This document shows positions 14,601 through 26,900 of a DNA stretch of 64,000 nt, piece by piece. The notes beneath the pieces were generated by a model, which did not search any database, was not told the origin of the DNA, and saw nothing but the letters and a program-made list of their open reading frames with translations. Made by a program: the position numbers and the translations under genes. Positions within the stretch are counted from its first letter, which is position 1; each line of letters opens with the position of its first letter. Origin of the DNA: Caprimulgus europaeus (lineage: Eukaryota; Chordata; Aves; Caprimulgiformes; Caprimulgidae); the NCBI GenBank assembly GCA_907165065.1, contig OU015525.1:31686037-31750036 (forward strand), read 5' to 3'.

Positions 14601-16906
14601 TGGCATAAAAACTCCTTCTTTTCCTATGGATCTGTTCTTTCATAAAGATCAGCACAGCCTCGGCTTTCCCTTTGTCACTTAAAACAAAAAAGAAGTCACT
14701 AAGTATACCAGTATATTCTCTAACTCTTGAGTTCCTAGGGGGTTTTGTGCCTTTCCTTTTTTAAAGACATATTCTGAATATATTGGACTTTGTATGGTTG
14801 GGGAAGGATATTTCTCATTGAAAACGTTTGTTACAGGATTTTGTAATACTTCTATAAAAGCAATAAAAAACATATTAGTATTTTGCAAGTATTTCTTCCC
14901 TTGCCAGACAGAAAGTTATTTTTACTTAACAATTAAGGCACTTGCTAAAATGCTTCCTCAAAGATATTCCTTCCCACACAACTAATCTGTCATATGACTG
15001 CTAATATCAAAAAGAGGACAATTGTATTGCACTGACTTCTAAGGGATGTTTTCAATCAAACAAGCTGGCTGAAGGAAAATCTGACTGCAGCTTCAATTGT
15101 TAGGCATGGGATATTTTAAGTGCATTTTGATGCTATACAATGTTCCAGTTGTTTGCATTAGCTGTTAATGTTAGCCTTGATTAGAAATTTTAGCCACACA
15201 TTACTTTGTTTCTGAGCTTTCTAGCGATGAACTTTGTATTTTTATAAATCGGTTATAATTTATACAGCATGCAAAGCTAGCAAAGAAGCCTGAATTATAA
15301 CCTTCTTCAGTGTAATTAGAAGTGGCACTGTAAACCACACACAAATGTCAATATTATTCTCTATATGCAAATATTCCCTTTGTTTGTATAATCCTCTAGA
15401 GTATCATGTTACAGTATTTGGCTGCTCCTAGCAGACCAAAGGTCAAAGCAGTGGAGTGACCAGCAGTAACATACATTACAAGAAACCTTTGACCAATAAA
15501 AGCTTTATGGCCTTGTCAAATCCAAAGTTACCAAATTTAGACTCTAGTTATGAGTAGGTCAGTTTTACATATATCAAGTTTTCAGGAACCAAACAATTGA
15601 ATACTGCCTAGTGCTTCACTCTCCTTCTGCAGCCCCCATTACTCTCAGTACAAGTAAGAAGAAGACATGCTAACAATTCCATCCCAGGGCATGATACAGC
15701 AAGTGCTTGTACATCCACACACACACCCCCCTCCTTTCCAAATAAATAAAAATAATAGTTTACAATGCAGAACATCTTCCCTGCGTTAAGTCATTTTTTT
15801 TTTTTTCATTCATTCTTTTAATTAGCCTTTACCGCCCTTCAACACTGGCCATCAGGTCCATCAGTCATCAGGTTCAAGCCAACAAGACTGACTTCACCCA
15901 TAGGCAAAGCTGCCACAGACCCCAGTGGCAAGGCAGCTCTCTTCACATGCTAGCCTAAGTAGCCGCCGATGAGTTATTGTGCACAGTAATCGAGGCATTT
16001 TGCCTCAAGTGAGGTGCAAGTATTGCACTTTCCATCTTTCACACAGACATACATGCTAAATCCTGAAATCCTTCCAGCTCAAGCTCAAAGTAGAGTGTTT
16101 TCTGGTTTGCAACATGCAATAACCGATAGTTTTCACTGAAAAAATAAGACTGTTTTTGATAATGTTAACTTGAAAACAAAAGTATTTTTATACTTTTTCC
16201 ATTTCAAACTTTTACATAATTTATTTTTCTTCATGTACCTATAGGTATTCATGTTCACAGACCTCTGCCTTTGATGTTGGACACTTCTCTGTCCCAGGAA
16301 TCTTCCTGGAAAGGCCTCTTCACAGGCTTCCCTGTGAAGGGAGATGTATAACCTCACTCAGTACATTTCCAGTTTGGGATTCAGCTTAAGCTTCAGCTAT
16401 TCAACCAGCAGTTCCAGCTGACCTTCTTAAGGGACATTTACTTGCCAGAGGAAGTTTTTTTAGCAGTAGTATTTTTTAGTATCCCTGACTATTCCTTCAG
16501 ACCAGTTATTTTTTATTGCAGTTGATGTCAAAACTTGGAATCATTCTGAAATCCATTATCATCCACTAACCAATTTTATGTCTGGTGGTTATTTGTTTGT
16601 TTGTTTGGTTTTTTCCATGTAGCATGCATATTGCTACAAGAAGGTTCCAATTAGTGGCTTTTGTTGTTTTGTTCATATTTGTCAGTCAAAAGTACAGCTT
16701 TACACATCCAGCTCAATGATCCAAAAACTATTCTTACCTTTAATTGCACAGCGAGGCACTGTATATTTTATTTCCAATTTTACCCCACGGTTTGCCTCCT
16801 GCACTTATTGCCTCAGATATGCAGCACAATAAACTACACTTGCAGATAAGGAAATGTATTTTTGCTAATTATCCAAACAGGGCTAATAGCAGTGAGGCAC
16901 TCGTGT
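5661..16906. other. Intergenic DNA, no gene seen
   Basis: This is long AT-rich DNA with no supported gene. The block at about 10,280-12,900 is especially dense in stop codons in all frames. A minus-strand open frame of 123 codons at 13038-13409 shows no domain and no flanking splice context. A candidate regulatory cluster near 15.33-15.53 kb is listed separately. Confidence 0.65.
15333..15530. promoter_or_regulatory. Candidate enhancer: RUNX, octamer and TCF/NR-like motifs
   Basis: Within about 200 bp there is AACCACA (RUNX type, 15333-15339) and a perfect ATGCAAAT octamer (15365-15372). There is also a cluster of CAAAGGTCAAAG- and CCTTTGACC-like words (about 15437-15495), which fit TCF/LEF or AGGTCA nuclear-receptor half-sites, and a further TCCAAAG near 15521. 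Short motifs occur by chance, so only the clustering and the position 25 kb upstream of IL7 make this worth listing. No conservation data are available to me. Confidence 0.2.
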
Positions 16907-17002
16907 CTTTGCACTGCCATAGCAGGATTTCTTTGCACTGCCATAGCAGCATTCCTTTGCACTGCCATAGCAGCATTCCTTTGCACTGCCATAGCAGAAT
17001 TT
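16907..17002 (+). repeat. Tandem repeat, four 24-bp units
   Basis: Four head-to-tail copies of a 24-base unit, ctttgcactgccatagcagc plus attc, sit at 16907, 16931, 16955 and 16979. Copies two and three are identical. Copies one and four differ only in the last few bases. The 24-base period keeps a reading frame open across the array (a repeated LHCHSSIP-type peptide), but there is no sign that it is translated. Confidence 0.95.
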
Positions 17003-20000
17003 CTTTGCTAGTAATTCCTTGACACAGTATGCATTGGGTATATGGAAATAAAAAAAATAAATTTTTTTTAAAAAAAGGAGGGGGTGGTGGAGATTGCAGT
17101 TTGGGGGATCAGAGCAGTTCCCTCGCTGCCGCGCTGCGCCCAGCCTGGGGAGGCTCGGCTGCTGGGATGCAAGGGTAGGCAAAGCCCGTACAGGAGCAGC
17201 TTGTTGCATACGGTGTTTGAGCTAAAACACTGGCTTTGTCAGAAAATACTGTAAGTGCTTCAGGTCGAGTTTAGGCTGTATCATTTGACAGGCTTTATTG
17301 CTAACATTTTAAAGACAGTTCTAGCCCCCTCTCGTGGAGGATTAGCCACAGGCAACGTTTTCGCTATAAACATGACACACTGGTTACACATTTATACACT
17401 CCTGGCCCTAAAGTTTACATAGTAGCAAGATAAATTATTTTATTAAACAGATTAAAAGGACCTGATGCTCTATTTTCTAAAAAAAAAAAAAGCTACTTTA
17501 TTTGCACTATCTTGCTGCACCAAACCACCCCATTCATCAGCACAACCCTCCATTTCTTCATCAGACTTAAGCAAAGCTTCATGAGGCTCCTTTCTCCCCT
17601 CAGCGCTTCCCCTCTGTCTCTTCGATGTCCCCCTTGCCAGCTGACCTCTAGCTTCTGCTTGCACTGTACCCAAAGATGGAAAATGTTCTTGCCAGAGCTC
17701 TCCCTTGGCACTCAACCTCATGGCAAATGACAACTACCCCTCGGATAAACTGAACCAACCGAGCTCTTTTTGAAGACAATATTTATATTTTGTTCTTGTG
17801 GTTGTTTTCTGAGCTGTTTCAAATTTATTTTTTTACAGTATCTCTCTCAAAGCAGTGATAAAAAAGTGACACTGCAGTCCATTAAGAGAATAGCTGATGC
17901 CACATACAGAAGTCGTACCCGTTTCCCTGTTCTTCCTTCATATTTCCATTCAGCTCTCCACAGATGCATAAAATACAAAGAGGACATCATCTTACTAAGT
18001 GCTCATGTTTATTTGATGATCCTTCATGATCTGAAGTCCTTTCTTTCCTTCATTAAACAGAAGAAAAAGCAAAGTGAAACAAGAACCAGGGTGGGGAGAA
18101 ATCATCATCTAGACTTAAAGCCTTACAAGGTGCTCCCACATTGTGTTTGATTGGTGAGAAAGTGCCTTGCTGTTTCATCTTTATATGGAGTTTTCTATGT
18201 GCTATTTATATAGGGTATTAATTGATATGGCATAACAAAATAAGCAATATTTTGTTAAGATCAGAATTCTACCACGTGTTGTCTTCTTCACTGCATTTAA
18301 AGTACAGACCACATGTAAGAAGGCAATTTTATATATGAAAACTGTTTTTTAAAAAGGAAGATACAGATACAAAGCTTTGTACAGATACAAAAAGGAAAGT
18401 GATCACGTAACAGTAGTGTTCTGTAGCACTTAAAATGCCATTCCCTATTCCCGCTGCTCATAAATAAATTAAACTAAGTAATTTTTATATGATATATTTT
18501 ATTTCGTCTATATAATGGTAATAGACATTACAACTGATAAGTAAGAAAAAAAAAAAAATCAATCACTCACAAGACTGTCATAAGATAGGTGGATGGTTTT
18601 ACACAGAAGCATCCATTAGAAAAGGATTACTTGCATTCTTCCCAGCCTCCACTGGCCACCACTGAAGCAATGAAATGGTTCCAGCACAGTGAAATGTTGC
18701 ATTTCACCTCCATGGCTGCAAAGAGAACAAATACAACAGTTGCTTTCTAGATAAGTGCAGCCAAAATAAGTAATATGGATGCTCCTGGAGGAAGAGAGGA
18801 CACCTCCTACACCTCCCATATGTACTCTAGGCGTGAAAATGTCTATGTAGTCCCAAACCAGTCTGGAGCAGGCTATTTGATAATCCCAGGTTCAGCTGTT
18901 ACTGTGTGAACACTTATGGCACCAATAAAGTAAATAATAATAATGCTGAGTACAACCTCTTTTGGGAGAATTTAATAATTTTGATTTGAAACTTCTGTTC
19001 TGGTGAAATCTGAGAGAAATGAAAAGCACCTTTGGAAAATTCATGCTCCTCATGAATTGAGGATGATAGGATGGTAATATATCTCACATTTGTTATGTGT
19101 TTTATTTTCACTTTAATTTTCATAAAGACAATTACTCCTTATAAAGAATCTAATTTGCAATAACATGAATCTGCGGAAGCACAAATGAAGCTTAGTAAAT
19201 AAGAACAACACACTTTCATTACAGTTCTTGTGACTGGCCTTTACCATGTCCTATTTCAGTATTTTGAGGCAACTCATAATCAGCGAATTCAGATCCACCA
19301 GGAATCTACCCTCCCACGCAGAGGAACTAGAAGAAATAAGTAGCAAACACTGATTCTGCCAGTGTTGGTGGTGCTCAGCCAGTCAGAGCTCCCAGCAAAG
19401 ATGACCCACATAGAATATTTTTTTTTTCTGACAAAAATATTTTTTAAAAACAAACCAAAAACCCAGGTGTGCTTCTTTATTCTACCCTTGAACATAAACA
19501 TAAAGTACATTATGGAAATTGTTCCACACATTAACAGAAATTTGCAAGAGGCTTACAGGAATGTCAAAACCGATGTACATGTCTTGTTAAACCCTCCAAA
19601 ACTCTGACCAAATCATAACTTCAGGCTTGTTACCATCACTACAGGCCAAGAAAACATTTTGTTTGTACACAAGTAATCAAATCATATCTTCATTGCTTGT
19701 CACTAGGCAAGTACTGATTTTAAGATGAGTGATCAATTCTTGGGGACAAAGAATAAACTAAACATAACCAGCAGTTAACAGTTAACCCTTTAAATAATCA
19801 CTAAAATAAAAAACCCTGTTTTTTCTCCCCAGAAAACTACTATTTTTAACTCATAGCTTCAACAAATTACAGAAGATACATTAGTGCAGTTTTTCTACAT
19901 CAATCCCCACTTTTAATTATGTAGAGGATATAAAAATGTTTGTATCAAAAAAGAAAATGAAAGTGAGTATGAGAGACAGACTTTTTAGATCTAAAGCTCA

Positions 20001-20681
20001 AGACTGAAAGGTACTATTGGGTCATTTTACCGTGTCTCCTAGAAGATCCTAGCAAGAGTATTTTCATATTGTTACTACACTTTTTTTTTTTAATAATCTC
20101 TTTTTATCTCAGCTCTAACATAGCCTAAACATTTCCTCTAGTGGGAACTGCTCAAGAAACATGTTTTCTTCTCAGTTAGCAGTCATCTTCCAGTGTCTAG
20201 CCTGAAGTTATTTGTAAACTGTTTACAAGCATTTGTTCTGGCATCAGCCACCCACTAGTTTATCTAGCTTTTTCCTGTTATGCTCTGTCTAGATTTACCT
20301 GTGTGGACCAATCCCATTCTCTGTCTTTGGTAGCCAAAAGAGATCAGTCTGTTAGCTTTCTCTGCCCCATTAATATCAAGTGTCTGCATCAGTTCTTGTA
20401 AACTTTTATTTTTTTTCTTGAATACGCTCCTGTCCCCTTCCTCCAGATCTGCATTTCAACAGCGCCTTGCCACTAATATTTCCTCTTTTCACAGGAAATG
20501 TCTTTCCTGATGACCTGGCAGTTATATCTGCCTAGCAGTGAGAAAAAGATCTGTCATGATTATTCCTTAAAATAAGTCATACAAGGCAGCAAGGAAACAA
20601 AAACAAACAGTCCTTCTACAGAACACTTCAGACATCTACACCAGTGAAGGAAATGTAGGAAACTCAATAGAAGAGCCTGAA
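17003..20681. other. Intergenic DNA, no gene seen
   Basis: No supported gene. A short GC-richer patch lies at about 17,095-17,200. An open frame of 126 codons at 17770-18150 on the plus strand has no recognisable domain and reads as chance. Short A/T homopolymer runs occur, for example near 17,480 and 18,548. Confidence 0.65.
17322..17340 (-). promoter_or_regulatory. Candidate CTCF-like site
   Basis: On the minus strand the bases read cctccacgagagggggcta. Against the vertebrate CTCF core CCASYAGRKGGCRS there are two mismatches in 14. This is a motif resemblance only, but such a site would make sense as an insulator in the desert upstream of IL7. Confidence 0.2.
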
Positions 20682-20962
20682 CATAGAATCACAGAATAGA
20701 ATCATAGAATCATTTTGATTGGAAAAGACCTTTAAGATCAATGAGTCCCACTGTAAACCAAACACTGCTGAGTCCACCTCTAAACCATGTCCCTAAGCAC
20801 TACATCTACACACATTTTAAATACTTCCGGGGATGGTGACTCGAACACCTCCCTAAGCAGCCTGTTCCACTGCTTGACAACTTTTTCAGTGAACAATTTT
20901 TTCCTAATATCCAACCTAAATCTCCCCTGGCACAATTTGAGGCCATTTCCTCATCTATCGAT
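20682..20962 (-). mobile_element. CR1 LINE 3'-end fragment, antisense
   Basis: The plus strand begins with catagaatcacagaatagaatcatagaatcat and continues with the reverse complement of the CR1 3' terminal region, including a ttggaaaagacctttaagatc-like stretch and cagcctgttccactgcttgac. Only about 280 bases remain, all from the 3' end. It is more diverged than the copy at 4589-5660, so probably older. No coding capacity is left. Confidence 0.92.
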
Positions 20963-23900
20963 GCCACGGAACTGTAAGGGGTGTAATGTGTGCTGGAGGC
21001 CAGGATAAGTATTGAAAATCACCTTAAAGAGCTAGGGTAATTTTAAGGACATGAGAAGAGAAATAAGTATTTCAATAGAAAGATGTGAAAGGTCTGCAGC
21101 TTGTAGGAGTAAGACAATACAAAAACAAAATACAAACTTGTGCATGTGACTCTAAAGCAGACAATGAATGAGCATTGCCTTTTCTTGTGCCATCTCTTTC
21201 TGTGCTTTCCCCCTTGCAATATGTGTAGATATGTGTAGACAGAGTGGGTTTTTTTCTGTCCTTTATGACTTTTGCTTGTTGGATCTGCCTTTGTGCCCTG
21301 GACAGTCTCATTCTGTCCTTCATGCTTCAAAAATTTTTTTGCTCCTCATTCATTTCCTGTTCTATACTTTCTTTTTCAGTTCAGATTGTTGAGGACCCAT
21401 GACTTTGTCAAGCTGATCTCTTTTTAAGTCTCCTAATTCTTTTTCTTAGGTGGTGCAATTGCTTTAATTTTTCTCTGAAGTATACTACTACTCTGACAGT
21501 GAAATATAATCAGTTCCTTGAAACTGGTGTCTTACATCTTTGTGTGTACTTTTCTTCTTCCTCTTTTTTTCCTAGAAATACTAAACTAGTATGTAATGAT
21601 TCTGCTACTCGACCTGCTTATGTATGCACAGCTGATTCTCCTAGAAGCTGACCATTGAAAGTCTCTTTCTCTCTCCCCCTTTCTTCATCTTCTCTGTCAA
21701 ACTGCCCACCTCCCCACCCCCTGCTGTCTTCCTGAACAGCACACTCTCCATCACCTAGGGAAAACGTGGGTTAGTATGGAACACAAACCAGATGCTTTCA
21801 AGACCCCACTTAATACATATTCTACTTCTTTGACAGTATTTTTAGTGGCAAGCTTGCTTGAAATCTGAATTCTAAGACATGCACCCAGCTAGTTATACGT
21901 TGCCTCGGCCATATTTTTGTATCTTATTTACTATACGAGCATGTCATAAATAACAGTATCAAAAGCCCTAATAATGCCAAGATAGATTACATTTACTGCT
22001 TCCTCTCTGTCCAAAAGACATGTTATCTGAGCAAAGAAAGAAATAATATTGGCTCGACACCACTTGTTGATTATAATTAATTTCATTTTGATCTTTGAAG
22101 TACTTACATGTATCTGAAATTTTTATTCCAGAATTTATCTGGATATTGGAGTTAGTTGACTGGTCTACAACTGCCCACCCACTCCTTCTCCTCCTCCTTC
22201 TCTATCCCACTCTTTCTTACTAAAAATAAGTACCACATCTGTTTCCTCAGTATTTTCCCCATCTTCCAAGTCTGCAGACAGGGCAAGTAGCTCTAATTTT
22301 CAAACAATTTAAAACAACTTTAATTTTGGGGTGCCTAAAATTTTGTCTGATGTAACATTCTGCCTCTTCATTGCTGCTATGAATTCTGTTACAGGAGAAG
22401 GACAATAGCTCTTAATAGTATAAATTACAAACATGCCTCACTACAGAGATTATTTTCAAATAGTTCAGAATCAGGCAAGCAAACAACTTGCTGTTGAAAT
22501 TAAGACTGTGTATAAAGTCTAGAAGTTTGCACTTCACATACAGTAAAAAACTAACATGAATATCTTAAAATAATTAGTAAAAATTCTGTATATCTTTTAT
22601 GTAAAGGTGTATCAGATACCCTAGTTTACAAAAAAAAAAAAAATTGAAAGAAAGAAGACTGGGAACAGAAAGTGAGAAAGATTAATATATTACAATATTA
22701 TGTTTATGCTAATGATGGTAATAAAAAAAGACATGGATACTATATAATTTAGTTCATGGCATATTTTTGTTTTCTCTCCTCATTTCTGAATGAAAGTACT
22801 TGAATAGACAGATACTTCTAATCACTACATTACCAAAAGCAGACCATAGAGTAGCCTGAGAAAGGAGCATTGTGGCTGAAATTGAAGACAAGAAAGAAAT
22901 CTGTATCTCATAACAGATGTCTAGACTTTGACATTTAAAATATTCTTTCTTCATGCTTGCTGATTCATTTCTTTATTCTCCTTTGTCCTGGAAGTCTTAG
23001 GTATTCAGTGTTGCACCCATCACTCTTATATCTTTTGAACAAGAACATAAATTTTACCCAGTGCTGACAGCTTGTCATCTTTCTCCCAAGAATTCATACT
23101 CAGAGACACCGATCTTCTGGTATATCCAAGACTGAAAGAATCTGCTTTTAGTCTTTGCTTAATAAGCTAAAATCTATAAACAACTCTGGTATTTGAAATT
23201 GCACTGAAGTACTGAAATCCATTTTTGTTCACGTCTCCTTCTTCACAGTGCAATTCTCTATTTTTTCATCCTTTATTTAAAGGAAGCTTGTCAGATAAAT
23301 CCTTTCATGTTTAAGAAGAATTTGGAAGATTAGAACTCAGGTTCAGAAGGACAAGGACCCATCTTCGCCCAGCCCAAGCATCCCTACGTGGAAACTTGTT
23401 TTGCAAAGCTGATGGCACACACACAACTTGAACAGGGTTATGCTGCTTCTAGTTATTTGTAACAGTAGTGTTTGACCTCCCCTCAGGAGAAATTTCCCTG
23501 GAGTCATTTTGCTGTTCCTCTTTCTTTGTGCTTTCTCCAGTGACAGGTTCAGAAATAAAGGGCTAGCCTACAAAAACTCTGGGTTTATATTGCCACCAGT
23601 TTTCAAGCCTGAAGAGTTGTTCAAAACTATCCACATCCTTCAGACACGGCTACACCCAATATCAGACAACAGAGGCAAAGACTCAGCATCTTGGAGTTTT
23701 ACTTGTATAAAATAATCCTCACTAATTAGGCTAGAGAAAAAAATCTATTTAAAATATATGTCATATATTAGAGCACCATAATGCCATGTCATACCTCTGA
23801 AGAAGATGAAGTCTAATCAATGAAAAAAAAAAAAATTCTGAGAGTAGAATGGATATGCAAAAGAGCAAATAAAATCATATAGAATAGATAGTTTGTTTAG

Positions 23901-26900
23901 TTGGGTTTTTTTTATTGAGAAGGAAGCCTTGAATGGCTTTAATTTTATTGCAAGGGATGTTACCCTTATTTAATATTAGAATGGATGTTCCTAAATGCTT
24001 TTATCATGAGGCTGTATCTCAACGGGTATACAGAGCTCTCTACTTCCATTTGCATTCACACAAGATTCATATCTACCCTACAGAACTGCATGAGATACCA
24101 TCCTGTAAGCACTTAGTGTCTGGAGCAGCGCCCACTCAACATGATCAGCCAGCTGTCTTAAGGTCACCAACAAGTGTTGTGCAGACCAGCGATTCCAAAA
24201 CCCTTCAATTAACAAATATTTAAAGCATCCATGTCTGCAAAAATGTTTTCTTACCACATTTTTCAAACCCACAGAAAAACCTTCAGAGAGACGTAAAGGC
24301 GGCAAAAGGACTCCAGAAACCACAATTTAAACAGCAGTACTCCTTTCAAGCTCTGCAAAATTCATACACGCACGCTCATACATATGTGCTCACAAATGTA
24401 ATCTAACATAATTTGTCAGGGCAACACAAACCTGGGGACAAAATTATGAGCACACTATAGTGTCGTTCACTTTTGACTTTTCCTGTTTAGAAAAGGGCAA
24501 ACAACTTCTGGTTCTGCTCCATTAGCAAAAACTATCATGAAGAATCATACAGTTTTGTTAGGACACTTCAGACGTACCCCTAAGCCCTGCTCCTGCACAG
24601 AGTGGTGGTAGTACAGCACTATGTACAGAAAAAAAAAAAACGCAAATGCACAGGGACCAAACTACGCTTGGTTTTCTCTAGCTTTGCCTATCAGGTTGGC
24701 TGCAAACTGCAAGGTTTCATAACTCTCTCTCTTATGTTGATTATCACAAGAAAGTGCAAGTTTATATTAAAGCCACTCCTTCAGTCAAGGTATTGGGTTC
24801 CTCCACCCAGCTGACCATTTTCACAGATCTTGGAGGAATTGTGTACCTTCATGATTGCCAACTTGCTGCTCACATCAACCAGTGAAACCAGTATTTTAGG
24901 ATAAGGTACAAATCCAATGAGAGCACTGCTGAACAGGTAGTGTTAGGCTAAGAAGAGGAGGCTGCAGTGACGATGTAGTGGGTAGGGAAAGACTCCTTGC
25001 ACAAGGTATTTGCTTACAAGCCAAGCACTAACTAGCTGTAAACAAGCTCTATTTAGTACAGTACTGACATATTATAGATGTTTTATAATCTGAGACTACA
25101 CACAAAATATTATTACTACTTTGACAGTTTTGGTTGCATAATAGTAATTGATTTAAAGCCAACTGTAGAATAACTTAAAAACACATTACATACATAAAAC
25201 CCATAACAGAATTCTATCAAATAAGAAAGTAAAACCTGTGTTATTTATAAGACACTGAAGGACACCTTTATGATATTCAGACAGTAGGTATTATTTATGG
25301 TCTAACTCTGAAAGAAGCTTACCAGACCTAGATCCAACAACTACTGCATTATAGCACGACCTAGTGCTACAAGGAAGTCAATTATTTAATATATATTTGA
25401 ATCACTGAAGCTTATAAAAGAAGATTTTACATCCTTCATTGTCAGGACTTCATGTCCTCATATATCAAAACATTTTTTAAAAATCGTTAGGGCATCACTT
25501 CTTGTAGTAGTAACCTGAACAGATCTGTAGACCAGAACTTTAAGATTGATTAGGAGGACAATAGGCATTCCAGAAAGTGACCCACTTCTGTACAGGTCAT
25601 TTCATTTATTCTTTCGAATTGCACTCTTTCCAAGAATGCAGAATCTAGATCCAGAAGGAGACACCTGTAAAATATGGCACATTAGGAAAGTTTGGTGTAT
25701 CTGGAAGGAATTAGTACCACTTAAACTACTATGAAAAGTCATCTAATCCATTTATGAAGCACATACAATTTCAGATAGCTAGATACAACAGGAGATCAGA
25801 GTGTTATAATCTCAAATACACCAGTAGCTATAGGAATACTTCTTAAAACTTCTAAAAGTACACAACTTATGTGACCTTATTAAACTGGCATCCATTAAGA
25901 ATATTGCCTAAGCCAGCGATGAGCTATGGGGAAAGTTTCATACCTACTGCAGCGTACAAATTCAATGCGTAAAATGTCAGCCCCTTAATTGGTGAGACTA
26001 CAGCACCTGTTATCAGAGCACGGTATTTGATGTAATCCCCCATATTTGATGTAATCCCCTAAACACGCATTGCAGCTAACAAAAAGGTAAACACGTCTAT
26101 GCAGAATTTAACTTCATAGCCTACCTAGACTGCCAAGTTTCAGCTGGCGTGCGTTGGTCAAAACCTGTTACACTGAACAAACATTGTGTAACACGTCTCT
26201 CCCAACCTCTGAGCTGGGCTCCACACACCTAAATGAGGGAACAGGAGACAAGGACTGAGAACAACTGTTGGGCACTTGTGGCTTTGGAGATGAGACTGAA
26301 GATATATTTTAATTTTTGCAAGCTGCTGAATTTAGGCAAGTTTTTTTGTTAGAGACCTACTCAGAATTCTCAAATGTGATTTCAAGTAAGATTCAAAACT
26401 GTATTAATCTCCACCATAGAAGAGGGTTAGTCAAAAGCAAAAAGCATATTTGCTGAATAAATATCTTTTTTTCTGAGCTCAGTTTTTGTTCTACAAAAGC
26501 GTCTGAAATAACATGGCATCTTGAGATGTACAGTTATTCACTTCAATTTAAAAATACCAAGTGCTTTTATGACCATCAGTATTACTCAATAGCTAAGCGT
26601 CAGAGTTCAGAAGTTTTTGGCTTACTGACCTGTTAGACTTGAAGCTCCACCAGAGATAATATATGCATATCATAAATAATTCTTCTGGTTTCTAACAGGC
26701 CTTTGTATCCCATAATTATCTTCTACTTTGTGAAACTGTAGAGCATTACTTCTACCTAATGGGCCATTTTCTTCATGGCAGAGGCAAATGACCTATCAGA
26801 TAAAAAATGGTTATATCTGCATGCTTCTTTTTCCATGTCAAAGGAACAATCAGGAGGACACTTAGTAGTGGGAGTTCTGAGGGGTAGTATTAATTGCTAA

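Noticed and set aside
16907..17002. Direct repeats considered as a CRISPR array
   Set aside because: The units are contiguous with no spacers, and the genome is a vertebrate nuclear one.
17770..18150. 126-codon plus-strand open frame
   Set aside because: Hydrophobic start followed by unstructured sequence. I recognise no family, and A/T runs flank it. Treated as chance.
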